A stretch of DNA of 64,000 bases from CAZKAP01 sp964552195 (GCA_964552195.1 CAZKFM010000008.1:62001-126000); one strand, 5' to 3'; positions 8,499 through 16,369 are shown, counted from the stretch's first letter. Made by a program: numbers and translations. The notes: generated by a model from the letters alone, not told the origin.

Positions 8499-9499
8499 AG
8501 CGGAGCGGCAGGCTGATCGAACACATCGCCGACTGGGAGAACCTGCTCTGGGCCTACGGCAAGGCGCGCAAAGGCAAAACCCATCGGAAGGAGGTAGTGG
8601 CCTACGACCGCAACCTCCACAACGAACTCCGCACGTTGCAACTGCAATTCCTAACCGGCCGGGTTCGGGTCGGAAACTATCATTTCTTCAAGGTGTACGA
8701 CCCCAAAGAGCGACAGATCTGTGCGGCCTCCTTCGAGGAACGTGTGATGCAGCACGCCCTGATGAATGTGTGCGGGCCGGTATTGGAACGGCAGCAGCTC
8801 TTCGAAAGCTTCGCCACCCGCAAGGGCAAGGGTACCCTGGCTGCGATACAACAGGCACAGCGGTACGCAAAGACCTACCCGTATTTTATCAAGATGGACA
8901 TCCGCAAATATTTCGATAGCATCGTACACAGCACAATTCGACAGAAACTCAGGCGAAAGTTCAAGGACCCCCGAGTCCTGAGCATCTTCGATCGGATTAT
9001 CGACAGCTACCGGGTGGCGGAAGGTCGGGGCGTTCCCATCGGCAACCTGAGCAGTCAGTACTTCGCCAACTACTACCTCTCCTTCTTCGATCGTTTCGTC
9101 AAGCAGGAGCGGCAGGTACCGGGCTATGTCCGCTACATGGACGATATGCTGCTGTTCCATGGGCGGAAGGAATCCCTGCTCTCCCTTAGAAATCCCATCG
9201 AACAATTCCTGCAGAACGAACTCGGCCTGGACTGCAAGCACCTCTATGTGAATCGCTGCGATCAGGGAATACCCTTCCTGGGTTTTCGGGTCTTTCCCCA
9301 CCGCATCCTGCTCAATGCCCGCAGCCGTAGCCGGTATCGCTCTAGGCTCGAAGCATATACCCGGTACATGGAAACCGGAATCTGGACCGAGGTTGAATTT
9401 GCCGATCGCATGCGGGCGGTAACGGCCTTTACACGCTTCGGTCACAGCCTGGGCTACCGCAGGAATTGCCTGCGCACTGCCAGGGGTTTCGTATATTAA
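8495..9499 (+). CDS. DGR reverse transcriptase
   Basis: 334 residues from the ATG at 8495, which overlaps the HRDC stop. Motif A is IKMDIRKYFDSI (Asp135). The DGR-type motif B is GVPIGNLSSQYFANYYL (IGNLSSQ at 182-188), where group II intron and retroviral enzymes have QG. The catalytic box is YVRYMDDMLLF (YMDD, 214-217). The thumb-like basic C-terminus is intact. Length and motif spacing fit a single-domain DGR RT with no maturase or endonuclease domain. The frame is open upstream to 8033, but that stretch is a shadow of the HRDC gene. The template repeat begins 21 bp after the stop codon. The protein should reverse-transcribe TR RNA with adenine-directed errors. Confidence 0.97.
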   Translation: MKRSGRLIEHIADWENLLWAYGKARKGKTHRKEVVAYDRNLHNELRTLQLQFLTGRVRVGNYHFFKVYDPKERQICAASFEERVMQHALMNVCGPVLERQQLFESFATRKGKGTLAAIQQAQRYAKTYPYFIKMDIRKYFDSIVHSTIRQKLRRKFKDPRVLSIFDRIIDSYRVAEGRGVPIGNLSSQYFANYYLSFFDRFVKQERQVPGYVRYMDDMLLFHGRKESLLSLRNPIEQFLQNELGLDCKHLYVNRCDQGIPFLGFRVFPHRILLNARSRSRYRSRLEAYTRYMETGIWTEVEFADRMRAVTAFTRFGHSLGYRRNCLRTARGFVY

Positions 9500-9520
9500 G
9501 GGAAGGAACCGGATCGAGGG

Positions 9521-9645
9521 TCGTCGAACCGGGTGCTGCGGGGCGGCAGTTGGAACAACAACGCCGACAATGCACGGGTTGCGAATCGCAACAGGAACAA
9601 CCCCGACAACCGCAACAACAACAACGGCTTCCGCCTGGCCCATAG
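9521..9645 (+). repeat. DGR template repeat (TR)
   Basis: 125 bp partner of the VR. Read in the VR frame it has 12 AAC, 2 AAT and 2 GAC codons where the target varies, so randomising A yields NNC/NNT/GNC codons and never a stop. The framework codons (RVLRGGSW, GFRLAHS) match the target exactly. It must be transcribed as part of the template RNA, probably with the RT message, but I cannot define the RNA ends. The frame running through it from 9533 should not be translated. Confidence 0.95.
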
Positions 9646-9855
9646 CCTGCACGGGAATGGATGTTCCCGGGGAGACCGGTCCGGTATCCCGACCCGGAAA
9701 TGGGCAAAAAGTAGAGTATGCGTCTGGGCAGTAGGAAATCCGAAATTCAGGCGCTTCACTTTGCATGCGAGGGAGAAACGAACGGGTTTTTTTGACCTCC
9801 ATTTCGTTTCCCCATTTTTCGTACCTTTTTCCCGTAGACTAAACACCGACCAACT
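9646..9855 (+). other. Non-coding region downstream of the TR
   Basis: 210 bp between TR and the next gene. Its first ~60 bases are GC-rich and can fold (gaccggtc and cccgggga-like segments near 9666-9700), which may be the structured 3' part of the template RNA. The end is AT-rich and holds a TACCTTTT (9822-9829), one base off the Bacteroidota -7 box, ahead of the gene at 9856. Both assignments are tentative. Confidence 0.4.
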
Positions 9856-10260
9856 ATGAATTTACTTCAATCCCATCCCGAGTACCTTTATGCAGCCGCC
9901 GGGGCCCTGATGCAGGAACTCATGCACCTGTACGAACTCCGTCAGGACCTGGGTAAGACGGTGAAGATATCCACCTCCTGGCAGTACTGGCTGGTTACCG
10001 TGGCCATGATGGCCTTGAGTACCTTTTTCGCGCCGGAGATTGTAGGAACTCTCAAAGATTCAGTCTTTAAAGAAGGATTGATCAATCCCGAGAATACCCT
10101 GGGACTGATGCCCTATACCATAACGGCCTTTATCTTTCCCATACTGTTCAGCAAGGTCGCGAAGATTACCCTGAATACCATTACCCGATCTTCCGAAGAA
10201 GCCGTAGTCACCAAGAGCGGAGATAAGCGGTCCTTTAAGGGTATGGATTACTTCAAATAG
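9856..10260 (+). CDS. Small membrane protein of the DGR/caspase locus
   Basis: 134 residues with two or three hydrophobic spans: WQYWLVTVAMMALSTFFAPE at about 39-58, LMPYTITAFIFPILF at about 85-99, and a weaker first helix. No signal peptide cleavage site is apparent. The C-terminus is short and charged. I do not recognise a family. It lies between the template repeat and a caspase gene (9 bp apart, same strand), so it is probably co-transcribed with the caspase. A role as membrane partner or pore-like effector is possible by position but nothing in the sequence proves it. Confidence 0.7.
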   Translation: MNLLQSHPEYLYAAAGALMQELMHLYELRQDLGKTVKISTSWQYWLVTVAMMALSTFFAPEIVGTLKDSVFKEGLINPENTLGLMPYTITAFIFPILFSKVAKITLNTITRSSEEAVVTKSGDKRSFKGMDYFK

Positions 10261-10269
10261 ATCGAAAAC

Positions 10270-11073
10270 ATGGCGGAAGGCTATTCCCTGCACATCGGAG
10301 TAAACCACCTGGATGCCGATCATTACGGTTCCCGGGGGCTCCTCAAATCGTGCGAACGGGACGCCTTTGCCTTGCATAAGATTGCCTGGATGCGGGGCTT
10401 TGATTCCAAGCGGCTTTCCACCGAGGACTCAACCCGTGATCGGGTGATATCCGAGATTCAACACCTGTCCGGTAAGGCCAAAGCGGGGGATTTCGTATGG
10501 ATCACCTATTCCGGACACGGCTCCCAGATTCCGGACCTGGATTCGGACGAGGGTGACGACCTGGACGAGACCTGGTGCCTGCACGATGCCCAGCTACTGG
10601 ACGACGAAATATACCGGTTGCTGTGTTCCTTCGAACCAGGGGTCCGTATCTGTCTGCTAACCGACAGTTGCCACAATCAAACGATCTTCAAAGGAAAATT
10701 CACGGAAGGGCTGGGTCCCATGAAAGCCCTGTCCACCAAGCAGGCCATGGAGGCCTTCGAGCGGAATACGGAATTCTACGAGGGAATCAGCCAGTCGCTT
10801 AAGCAGCAGCCCAAGCTCGGACTCTCGGCAAGTCTCATCGTACTCTCTCCCTGCGAGGATCACGACTTCGCCGTGCCCAGCGAGTTTTCCTTAAGTGAGT
10901 TCACGGCCTGGATTAAATTTGTTCTAAAAGGGGGTAACTTCCAGGGTAACTACCTCGACCTGATCAATGAGGTGCGCATACGGGTACGGGATCGGATTCC
11001 TCAGATTGCCTTCGACGGCCCGAGCGTGGAAGACTTCCTGAACGAAGTGCCTTTTATCATCGAGCCACAATAA
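10270..11073 (+). CDS. Caspase-family (C14, metacaspase-like) protease
   Basis: 267 residues. The p20-like core is complete: beta strand YSLHIGVNHLD, conserved ERDA, then the catalytic His in WITYSGHGSQ (His83) and catalytic Cys in CLLTDSCHN (Cys134). The acidic run DLDSDEGDDLDETWCL after the His is typical of metacaspase-like enzymes and is often involved in Ca2+ or substrate binding. There is no signal peptide or extra adaptor domain. In EAD/MoxR-type conflict systems caspases are effectors that cleave host proteins or precursors after activation. The gene follows the small membrane gene by 9 bp and faces the second caspase with only 6 bp between stops. Specificity cannot be read from sequence. 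Confidence 0.9.
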   Translation: MAEGYSLHIGVNHLDADHYGSRGLLKSCERDAFALHKIAWMRGFDSKRLSTEDSTRDRVISEIQHLSGKAKAGDFVWITYSGHGSQIPDLDSDEGDDLDETWCLHDAQLLDDEIYRLLCSFEPGVRICLLTDSCHNQTIFKGKFTEGLGPMKALSTKQAMEAFERNTEFYEGISQSLKQQPKLGLSASLIVLSPCEDHDFAVPSEFSLSEFTAWIKFVLKGGNFQGNYLDLINEVRIRVRDRIPQIAFDGPSVEDFLNEVPFIIEPQ

Positions 11074-11079
11074 AAAGGC

Positions 11080-12249
11080 TCAGCCCTCCTGGTAAAACTC
11101 CTCCAGGCGATCGGCACAGTCCAGCATCCTCAGGTATATGTTGGTGAGCTCCACCTTATAATTTTCGGCAGTGATAACTCCCAACAATTGCTCGTCTCTG
11201 AGTTTGGAGTAGTTCGCATTGAGCAGCAGTATGGTATCTCTGAGCAACGTGCTCTCGACAATTACCAGTAGTCCGTCCAGCAGCAGGAAGGCCCGTTCGA
11301 TCTTGTTCTTCTTCACCGCCTGCTGTATCTGCCCCTTGACACTGAGCACATAGTCTACTCCGGGTTCCGAGGTCTCTAGGGCAACCTCATGGGCCTCGTT
11401 GAGATTCTTCAGGTCACCGGATGGACGCTCGGGCAGGGACTCTATACCCACCGGATGGGAGTTTCGGCACAGGGAAAAAGATGCGTTTAGGTCGCTGGCG
11501 GCCTTGAGTTTGGGATTCTGTTTCTTGTAGGCCCTGGGGACGGATTTGAGCACGTAATTAATCAGGTCGATCACCGCCACATAGTCGTCCTGCCCGCTGC
11601 CATAGCCTTCCAGGGCTTCGATCACCTTCTCGGTGAACAGGCTGTACTGGGCTTTTTGAAAAATCACAGATTTTTCGTCCTTATCGCAGGAAACCAGGGA
11701 AACGACGCCCTGGCCCATTCCGAGTTTTTCCACCAGCCCGCGGTAGGTGGAATTCTGAAGGAACCGGCCCAAAAACTTCTCCTGCACCATCTCGCCGTTA
11801 TTAAGGATCATGCCTCCGGCATGGCAGCAGTCCAGCATGATGAGCTTGCGCTGGCTGGGTATGGACTGCACTAGCAGGGTGAATTCATCGGCGCTGATAC
11901 CGGTTTCGTCCGGGTTGGATTCGTCGAATCCATGGTTGCAGAGGAAGTATTTATGGCTTCCATCGGCGGAGGGAAATTCACCCCCGTGCCCGGAATAGTA
12001 GATGATCACCGTATGTTCCACCTTAGGGCTTACGGTCTCCACCAGATGATTGAGCGCGCCCAGCATCTGCTCGCGGGTGGATTGTTCCCCGGTAAGTACG
12101 CGGACTTTTTCGGGATTGTAAGCCGCCTTGTCCGGATGGGTAAGGATATGAGCAATACCTTCCGCATCCTGGGCGGATTGGGGGATGTCCTGATTTCCTA
12201 CACCGATGGTCAGGGCGTAGGCCTGTTCGAAATAGCGGGACTGGGCCAT
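11080..12249 (-). CDS. Caspase-family protease with C-terminal EAD11-like domain
   Basis: 389 residues from the ATG at 12249 (MAQSRYFEQAYALTIGVG); the frame extends upstream to 12372 but that part looks non-coding. The caspase core (residues ~10-265) has His88 in IIYYSGHGG and Cys142 in LIMLDCCHAGG. After a linker, residues ~303-385 (VKGQIQQAVKKNKIERAFLL, then LRDTILLLNANYSKL, LGVITAENYKVELTNIYLRML) match the EAD11 helical pattern. That makes it a classic effector-plus-adaptor architecture: the EAD is expected to bind an EAD of the same type on a sensor. Matching EAD11-like domains occur in the DGR target and in the first gene of the locus. It is transcribed opposite to them, so it has its own promoter. 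Confidence 0.88.
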   Translation of the reverse strand: MAQSRYFEQAYALTIGVGNQDIPQSAQDAEGIAHILTHPDKAAYNPEKVRVLTGEQSTREQMLGALNHLVETVSPKVEHTVIIYYSGHGGEFPSADGSHKYFLCNHGFDESNPDETGISADEFTLLVQSIPSQRKLIMLDCCHAGGMILNNGEMVQEKFLGRFLQNSTYRGLVEKLGMGQGVVSLVSCDKDEKSVIFQKAQYSLFTEKVIEALEGYGSGQDDYVAVIDLINYVLKSVPRAYKKQNPKLKAASDLNASFSLCRNSHPVGIESLPERPSGDLKNLNEAHEVALETSEPGVDYVLSVKGQIQQAVKKNKIERAFLLLDGLLVIVESTLLRDTILLLNANYSKLRDEQLLGVITAENYKVELTNIYLRMLDCADRLEEFYQEG

Positions 12250-12443
12250 AGTTATACAAATTCGTTTCGATGAAATTACAATATAAGGCAATAGGCTAAT
12301 TCCCGGCAGATTTCCGGTCAAATTACCAATTGGGTACGGCAGGGGTGCGCCCTGTCGAAAAACCTTGTACAACTAGTGTTAAGTTTTTACTTTACAACGA
12401 CTTTGGGGCAAACTAAGCCGTTTCCTCTGCAACATACCAGACC

Positions 12444-13916
12444 ATGAAGCCGATCCTCTCACTCCTGTTTCTCGTATCCGTTTGTGCATGCCTTCATGCC
12501 CAGACCCAGTACCGGGTGACTTATAATTACACCACCGGAGAAGTCAAACGAGAGGTTTACGACGAAGAGACCCGGCAGTATAAGGATTACAGGCGTAAGT
12601 CGATCAAACGGGGCAGTGTTTTGGAAGTAAAGGTGGTGGGTATTAATCCCCTGGCTGCCGATGTGGTGCCCGAGCTCAAGGAGAATAACCTTTACGCGAA
12701 TAACGGTACCAGTAAGCTGACCATCGGCAATGTGATTTCCTCCTTCTCACAGAACGCGCTGGGGCAGGGCTTGAACTTCGAGGGGCAAAACCTGTTTAAT
12801 TCCCTTATGGGGGATAGCGAGGCGCGTAAATCCATGATGACAGAGAGCGCAGAGGATGAATTTGGCGCCATGGATTTCGAAGAAGCGTCCGCCTACGAAG
12901 ACGCCTATTACCAGATCAACCAGCGCATGCGGCGCCTGAGCAGTGCCTACGCTCAGGTGGAATCGATACAGACCCAGCTGACGGCCAGGATCCTGAACCC
13001 CATCAGTTCTAAGGAAAGCATCAAAGAGGCCCTGAAATCGGTCCAGCTACTCCCACTTGATGAAATTTATTACGAGGATGGCATGGGCATAGGCGATAAC
13101 CCCATTACCTACCTGACCAAGCTGGAACAGTACATACGCGATATGTCCGACGAGATAAAGCCTTCCCTCCGGGCCATTGCCAGTGGAGCGGAACCCGGTA
13201 GCGAGCTCGCTACACTGCGGGTACGCGAGGTGGAGGCCGTAAGTAGTGACCTGCGCAAGAACAACACCCTGGCCATAGACGAAATACAGAAGATCAAGAA
13301 GCTGCTGATCGAACTGGAAGCCACCAACTTCGAGCATACCAATTCCTATCCGGTGAATTCCGACCGGCTGGATCTGAGCCTGCAGGTGATCGAAAGCGAC
13401 CTGGCCGAGAGCCTGGACAACGACGATACCAAGACCCTGTTCAAGACCATGAATTTTCGTTTCGATGCAGTAGGCGGTTGGCGGGTCAATACGGGAGTGG
13501 CACTAACCCTAAACAATTTCGGAGCCCGTTCTAAGGAATACTTTGTGGACAACGGGCTGATCGGCGAGGACGACGACAACTATTTTACACCCAATCTGAG
13601 CACCCTGGTGAGCTTCTATCCCGAGCTGGGTAAAGGCCTGAACCTGGGTGGCACCTTTGGCGTGTCCGTACCCATCAGCTCCGGGGAACAAAACATCAGC
13701 GGGATAAATTTTCTGCTGGGCGGTTCGATTCTCCTTGGCCGGCAGAACATGATCGCCCTATCCGGCGGACTCGCCTACGGACCGGTGGATAAACTCACCA
13801 ACGGTTTGCAGGCCGGGGACGCGGCACCCTCGGGCGATCCCGACAACTTCACCCGCAGGGTTTACGATATCGGATACTTCTTCGGGGTGTCCTTTACACT
13901 CGCTAAAATCAACTAG
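12444..13916 (+). CDS. Secreted envelope protein, probably with C-terminal beta-barrel-like region
   Basis: 490 residues with a signal peptide (KPILSLLFLVSVCACLHAQ; cleavage probably after HAQ). The middle part is helical and charged (residues ~130-320). The last ~150 residues show alternating beta strands (WRVNTGVALTLNNFG, LGGTFGVSVPIS, FLLGGSILLG, YDIGYFFGVSFTLAKIN) like an outer-membrane barrel segment. I do not recognise the family. A promoter-like TACTTTAC (~12390) lies upstream. The downstream amidase starts 7 bp after its stop, so the two form an operon. Location next to the caspase/DGR genes suggests, but does not prove, that it serves the same system at the cell envelope. Confidence 0.8.
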   Translation: MKPILSLLFLVSVCACLHAQTQYRVTYNYTTGEVKREVYDEETRQYKDYRRKSIKRGSVLEVKVVGINPLAADVVPELKENNLYANNGTSKLTIGNVISSFSQNALGQGLNFEGQNLFNSLMGDSEARKSMMTESAEDEFGAMDFEEASAYEDAYYQINQRMRRLSSAYAQVESIQTQLTARILNPISSKESIKEALKSVQLLPLDEIYYEDGMGIGDNPITYLTKLEQYIRDMSDEIKPSLRAIASGAEPGSELATLRVREVEAVSSDLRKNNTLAIDEIQKIKKLLIELEATNFEHTNSYPVNSDRLDLSLQVIESDLAESLDNDDTKTLFKTMNFRFDAVGGWRVNTGVALTLNNFGARSKEYFVDNGLIGEDDDNYFTPNLSTLVSFYPELGKGLNLGGTFGVSVPISSGEQNISGINFLLGGSILLGRQNMIALSGGLAYGPVDKLTNGLQAGDAAPSGDPDNFTRRVYDIGYFFGVSFTLAKIN

Positions 13917-13923
13917 AAACGAT

Positions 13924-14955
13924 ATGGAATCGATCACACTCGGAAATCGGGGCAGGCAGGTCGAGGTATTGCAGTACCTGCTGGGCTTTCACGAGCGCAA
14001 CCTTCCCATTACCGGGGAAGTGGACTTTTTCACTGATAAGGAAATACGGGATTTTCAGGCGAAAAATGGCCTGGAGGCGGACGGAGTCGTCGGACCGATC
14101 ACCCGCCTGACCCTCTATTCCGAGAACTACCGCTTCGGCATGAACGCTAAGGACAAGTTCCTCAACGATGGAGAGTACTTTCCGCAGTATTTCGACAAGG
14201 ACGCTATATTCCTGCATCATACGGCAGGAGGGCCCAGTCCTTACGCTACCATTGACTGGTGGAACCACCCGGCTTCCACCAAAGGAGTCGGGACCGCCTT
14301 TGTAATAGGGGGAAGGACGCTGTTTGATGGCCGGGAAGACGACGGTAAGATCCTGCGGGCTTTTCCAGAGTACTACTGGGCCTATCACCTAGGACTGCGA
14401 GCTTCTATGAACCCGAATCACCGACACCATAAGCGTTCCATCGGCATAGAAATTTGCTCCTATGGCCCCTTACAGCGTCAGGAAGATGGGCAGTATTATG
14501 CGGTATTTGACCACGGTAGCCGGGTGGATATGAAGCTATGTCCGGCGGATCAGGTAATCGACCTCGGATACGAGTGGAGGGGATCACGCTACTACCAGCG
14601 GTACACTGATGCCCAGATCGAAAGCACCCGCCTGCTCATATTGCACCTGGCCTTCTTCTTTAATATTCCCATTGACGATCGCGTTTACGGTCGGGGCTGG
14701 TTCGATCGAACGGATGAACCCATAGAAAACCGGCCTGGTATATTCACGCATGTGCACGTTCGCGACGACAAGAGCGACTGTTTTCCCCAACCGGAATTCA
14801 TAGATATGCTCAATGGATTGTACAGCGACTTTCAGGACTTTCGGCCCCAACCCGATTTTGTGATGCCGAGTGTCTCGGAGAAGTCGATGCTCAGCATGAG
14901 CGAAGAAGAGCTCATGAACTACACCAACGACCTGGAAGGCATGGACAGGGAATAA
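13924..14955 (+). CDS. Peptidoglycan-binding domain / N-acetylmuramoyl-L-alanine amidase
   Basis: 343 residues, two domains. Residues ~1-65 are a PG_binding_1 repeat (LGNRGRQVEVLQYLLGF, then DFQAKNGLEADGVVGPITRL). Residues ~90-290 form an amidase_2-type catalytic domain with likely zinc ligands in IFLHHTAGG, in the IGIEICSYG region, and in HVHVRDDKSDCFPQPEF. It would cut the bond between MurNAc and L-Ala. There is no signal peptide, so either export needs a partner or the enzyme stays in the cytoplasm until lysis, as for phage endolysins. It is co-transcribed with the envelope protein upstream and ends in a hairpin terminator region. A role as a lysis effector of the neighbouring conflict system is a possible inference. 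Confidence 0.88.
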   Translation: MESITLGNRGRQVEVLQYLLGFHERNLPITGEVDFFTDKEIRDFQAKNGLEADGVVGPITRLTLYSENYRFGMNAKDKFLNDGEYFPQYFDKDAIFLHHTAGGPSPYATIDWWNHPASTKGVGTAFVIGGRTLFDGREDDGKILRAFPEYYWAYHLGLRASMNPNHRHHKRSIGIEICSYGPLQRQEDGQYYAVFDHGSRVDMKLCPADQVIDLGYEWRGSRYYQRYTDAQIESTRLLILHLAFFFNIPIDDRVYGRGWFDRTDEPIENRPGIFTHVHVRDDKSDCFPQPEFIDMLNGLYSDFQDFRPQPDFVMPSVSEKSMLSMSEEELMNYTNDLEGMDRE

Positions 14956-14995
14956 AAAAATCCCGGTGGCCTTAGGGAAACCGGGATAATTCGGG
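14953..14995 (-). terminator. Rho-independent terminator between convergent genes
   Basis: Perfect stem atcccggt (14960-14967) / accgggat (14980-14987) with a 12-nt loop. On the minus strand it is followed by a run of seven T, so it terminates the DUF2059 gene; it may also slow plus-strand transcription from the amidase gene. Confidence 0.8.
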
Positions 14996-15009
14996 TTTAG
15001 TAAAAAAGC

Positions 15010-15453
15010 TTAGTTCTTCTGGTCCATGACCTTGCGCATTACCTTTTCTCCGAGTTTAGCGCCCCAGGCTTGCCCGATGGACATCGATTCCTGCATGATT
15101 TGCGGATTGGACGAAGCCAGTTTTTTTCCAGCGGGAGTATTGTAAAACGCTATAATTTCGTCCAGTTCATCTTCGCTGAGGTACTTCTTGTAAACAGGCA
15201 CCAGCATTTCGGTCAGCTCATCGATCGAGGTTCCTTTGAATTCGGCACTCATTTCGTTCCAGAATTCATCCCCCAAATCCGGATATTGATCCTTGCTCAT
15301 GTTCAGGGTCATGTCGATGGCCTGCTGATAGCTTTGCTCCGTGCCCGAAACCTCGAACATCTTCTTGAGTTTGGCGGTATAGGAGTCCTCCTGTGCACTG
15401 AGTGAAAGGGTCAGTCCCAAAGCCAGCGCGGTAAACATAACGGTTAACTTCAT
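15010..15453 (-). CDS. DUF2059 family exported protein
   Basis: 147 residues. The start at 15453 gives a clean signal peptide (KLTVMFTALALGLTLSLSAQ); an upstream in-frame ATG would add 26 polar residues and spoil it. The mature part is the helical DUF2059 domain, including TSIDELTEMLVPVYKKYLSE and DELDEIIAFYNTPAGKKLAS, and ends with the VMRKVMDQKN helix. Members are periplasmic proteins of unknown function, found alone or beside varied genes. No operon partner is evident: the terminator follows it and the alkyltransferase upstream on the same strand is 100 bp away. Confidence 0.88.
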   Translation of the reverse strand: MKLTVMFTALALGLTLSLSAQEDSYTAKLKKMFEVSGTEQSYQQAIDMTLNMSKDQYPDLGDEFWNEMSAEFKGTSIDELTEMLVPVYKKYLSEDELDEIIAFYNTPAGKKLASSNPQIMQESMSIGQAWGAKLGEKVMRKVMDQKN

Positions 15454-15553
15454 GATTGGAATTTTTTCGGAATTTAGCGATTTTCGACTACTCCATTGCT
15501 TCGCTGTCAAGGCAAACAGCGATTTTGGCAAGATAATCCGGTCTGACCCGGGT

Positions 15554-16369
15554 TTAGCTCGAAAAAAGCAGCAACTCCTTGCCTATCATTGCCTTTTTGC
15601 GGGTGCTTCCCCATCGGAAATGGCCAATGGTACCGTCCTTTCCTATGACCCGGTGACAGGGAACCAGATAGGCCAGGCGATTGGCGCCAACCGCACCACC
15701 CACAGCTCTAGCCTTCCGTGAGCCACCATGAGCATCGGCCAGATCACTGTAACTGGCAAGCGCCCCTGCTGGAATAGTGAGGAGTTCTTTCCAGATGGCT
15801 TTCTGAAATACCGTACCTATGAGCCGGATCGGAATGGGGGCTACTTCCATAGCTGAGTCTGGATTTCCATTTATATAAGATCGTGTAGTCAAGAAATGAG
15901 GCAAGATCCGATCTTCCAGGGAAACTTCCGGAAACTCCTGACAAAAAGAAGCGATCAGTTCCTCTGGGGAAATGGAGGTCAAAAACTCAATCTGTATCAG
16001 AGCCTCTTCCGAACCAAACATCATCACAGGACCATAGCCCGTATTGAGTATGTGGTACGACACGCGGCCAGAAAGTGAATCGGAATCCGAAGGTTGCAGG
16101 TGCAGCGAAGGCGAGAAATGGGCTTTGTCCGCAGGAGCTGCGCTGAGTTGTTTTTTGAGGCGGGAAGGCCGAATGGTGTTCGTGAATTCCCGGACCGACC
16201 CCAAACACCATGACCGGAATCGGGCTTCGGCTTCCTCCCGGGTTTGCCCTTGAGTCTGCTCGTAATCCTGCCAGAAAAACAGGTCCGGTTCCCGGTCGTA
16301 AAGGAAATCGAGTACCCCCTCAACGGTCTCCCAATCGGTGTAGTTCTCTCCTGCTTTCCTACCTGGCAT
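15554..16369 (-). CDS. ogt: Methylated-DNA--[protein]-cysteine S-methyltransferase
   Basis: 271 residues. The C-terminal domain (residues ~185-271) carries the active-site motif YLVPCHRVIGKDG with the acceptor Cys, preceded by the helix-turn-helix-like FQKAIWKELLTIPAGALASYSDLA, all typical of O6-alkylguanine-DNA alkyltransferase. The central part (SYHILNTGYGPVMMFGSEEA) is the usual N-terminal half of the domain. The first ~85 residues are an unusual extension; in many Bacteroidota homologues this place is an AraC-type DNA-binding domain (Ada-like), but I see no clear AraC motif here. It repairs O6-methylguanine by irreversible transfer to Cys. The symbol follows the single-domain enzyme. Confidence 0.87.
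   Translation of the reverse strand: MPGRKAGENYTDWETVEGVLDFLYDREPDLFFWQDYEQTQGQTREEAEARFRSWCLGSVREFTNTIRPSRLKKQLSAAPADKAHFSPSLHLQPSDSDSLSGRVSYHILNTGYGPVMMFGSEEALIQIEFLTSISPEELIASFCQEFPEVSLEDRILPHFLTTRSYINGNPDSAMEVAPIPIRLIGTVFQKAIWKELLTIPAGALASYSDLADAHGGSRKARAVGGAVGANRLAYLVPCHRVIGKDGTIGHFRWGSTRKKAMIGKELLLFSS

Larger units (their letters stand above)
7789..9645 (+). mobile_element. Diversity-generating retroelement core (VR - HRDC - RT - TR)
   Basis: Complete DGR cassette in the order variable repeat, accessory HRDC gene, reverse transcriptase, template repeat, all in one direction. The RT reverse-transcribes the TR RNA with mutagenesis at adenines, and the cDNA replaces the VR at the end of the target gene. 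All required parts are present and intact in the sequence: 125-bp VR/TR pair, RT with YMDD, accessory protein, and an inverted repeat just after the VR. The TR lies downstream of the RT, unlike the Bordetella phage layout where it is upstream. Confidence 0.93.

Noticed and set aside
8495..9499. Group II intron or retron RT
   Set aside because: No maturase or endonuclease domain, no intron RNA domains or msr/msd; motif B and the TR/VR pair are DGR-specific.
9533..9859. Open frame through the TR with an Asn-rich protein
   Set aside because: The Asn run is the AAC-rich template, which is used as RNA template; there is no sign that it is translated, and the part after the TR has no protein-like features.
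1850..14955. Integrated prophage or genomic island with attachment sites
   Set aside because: No integrase, transposase, phage structural genes or flanking tRNA/direct repeats are visible around the DGR locus.
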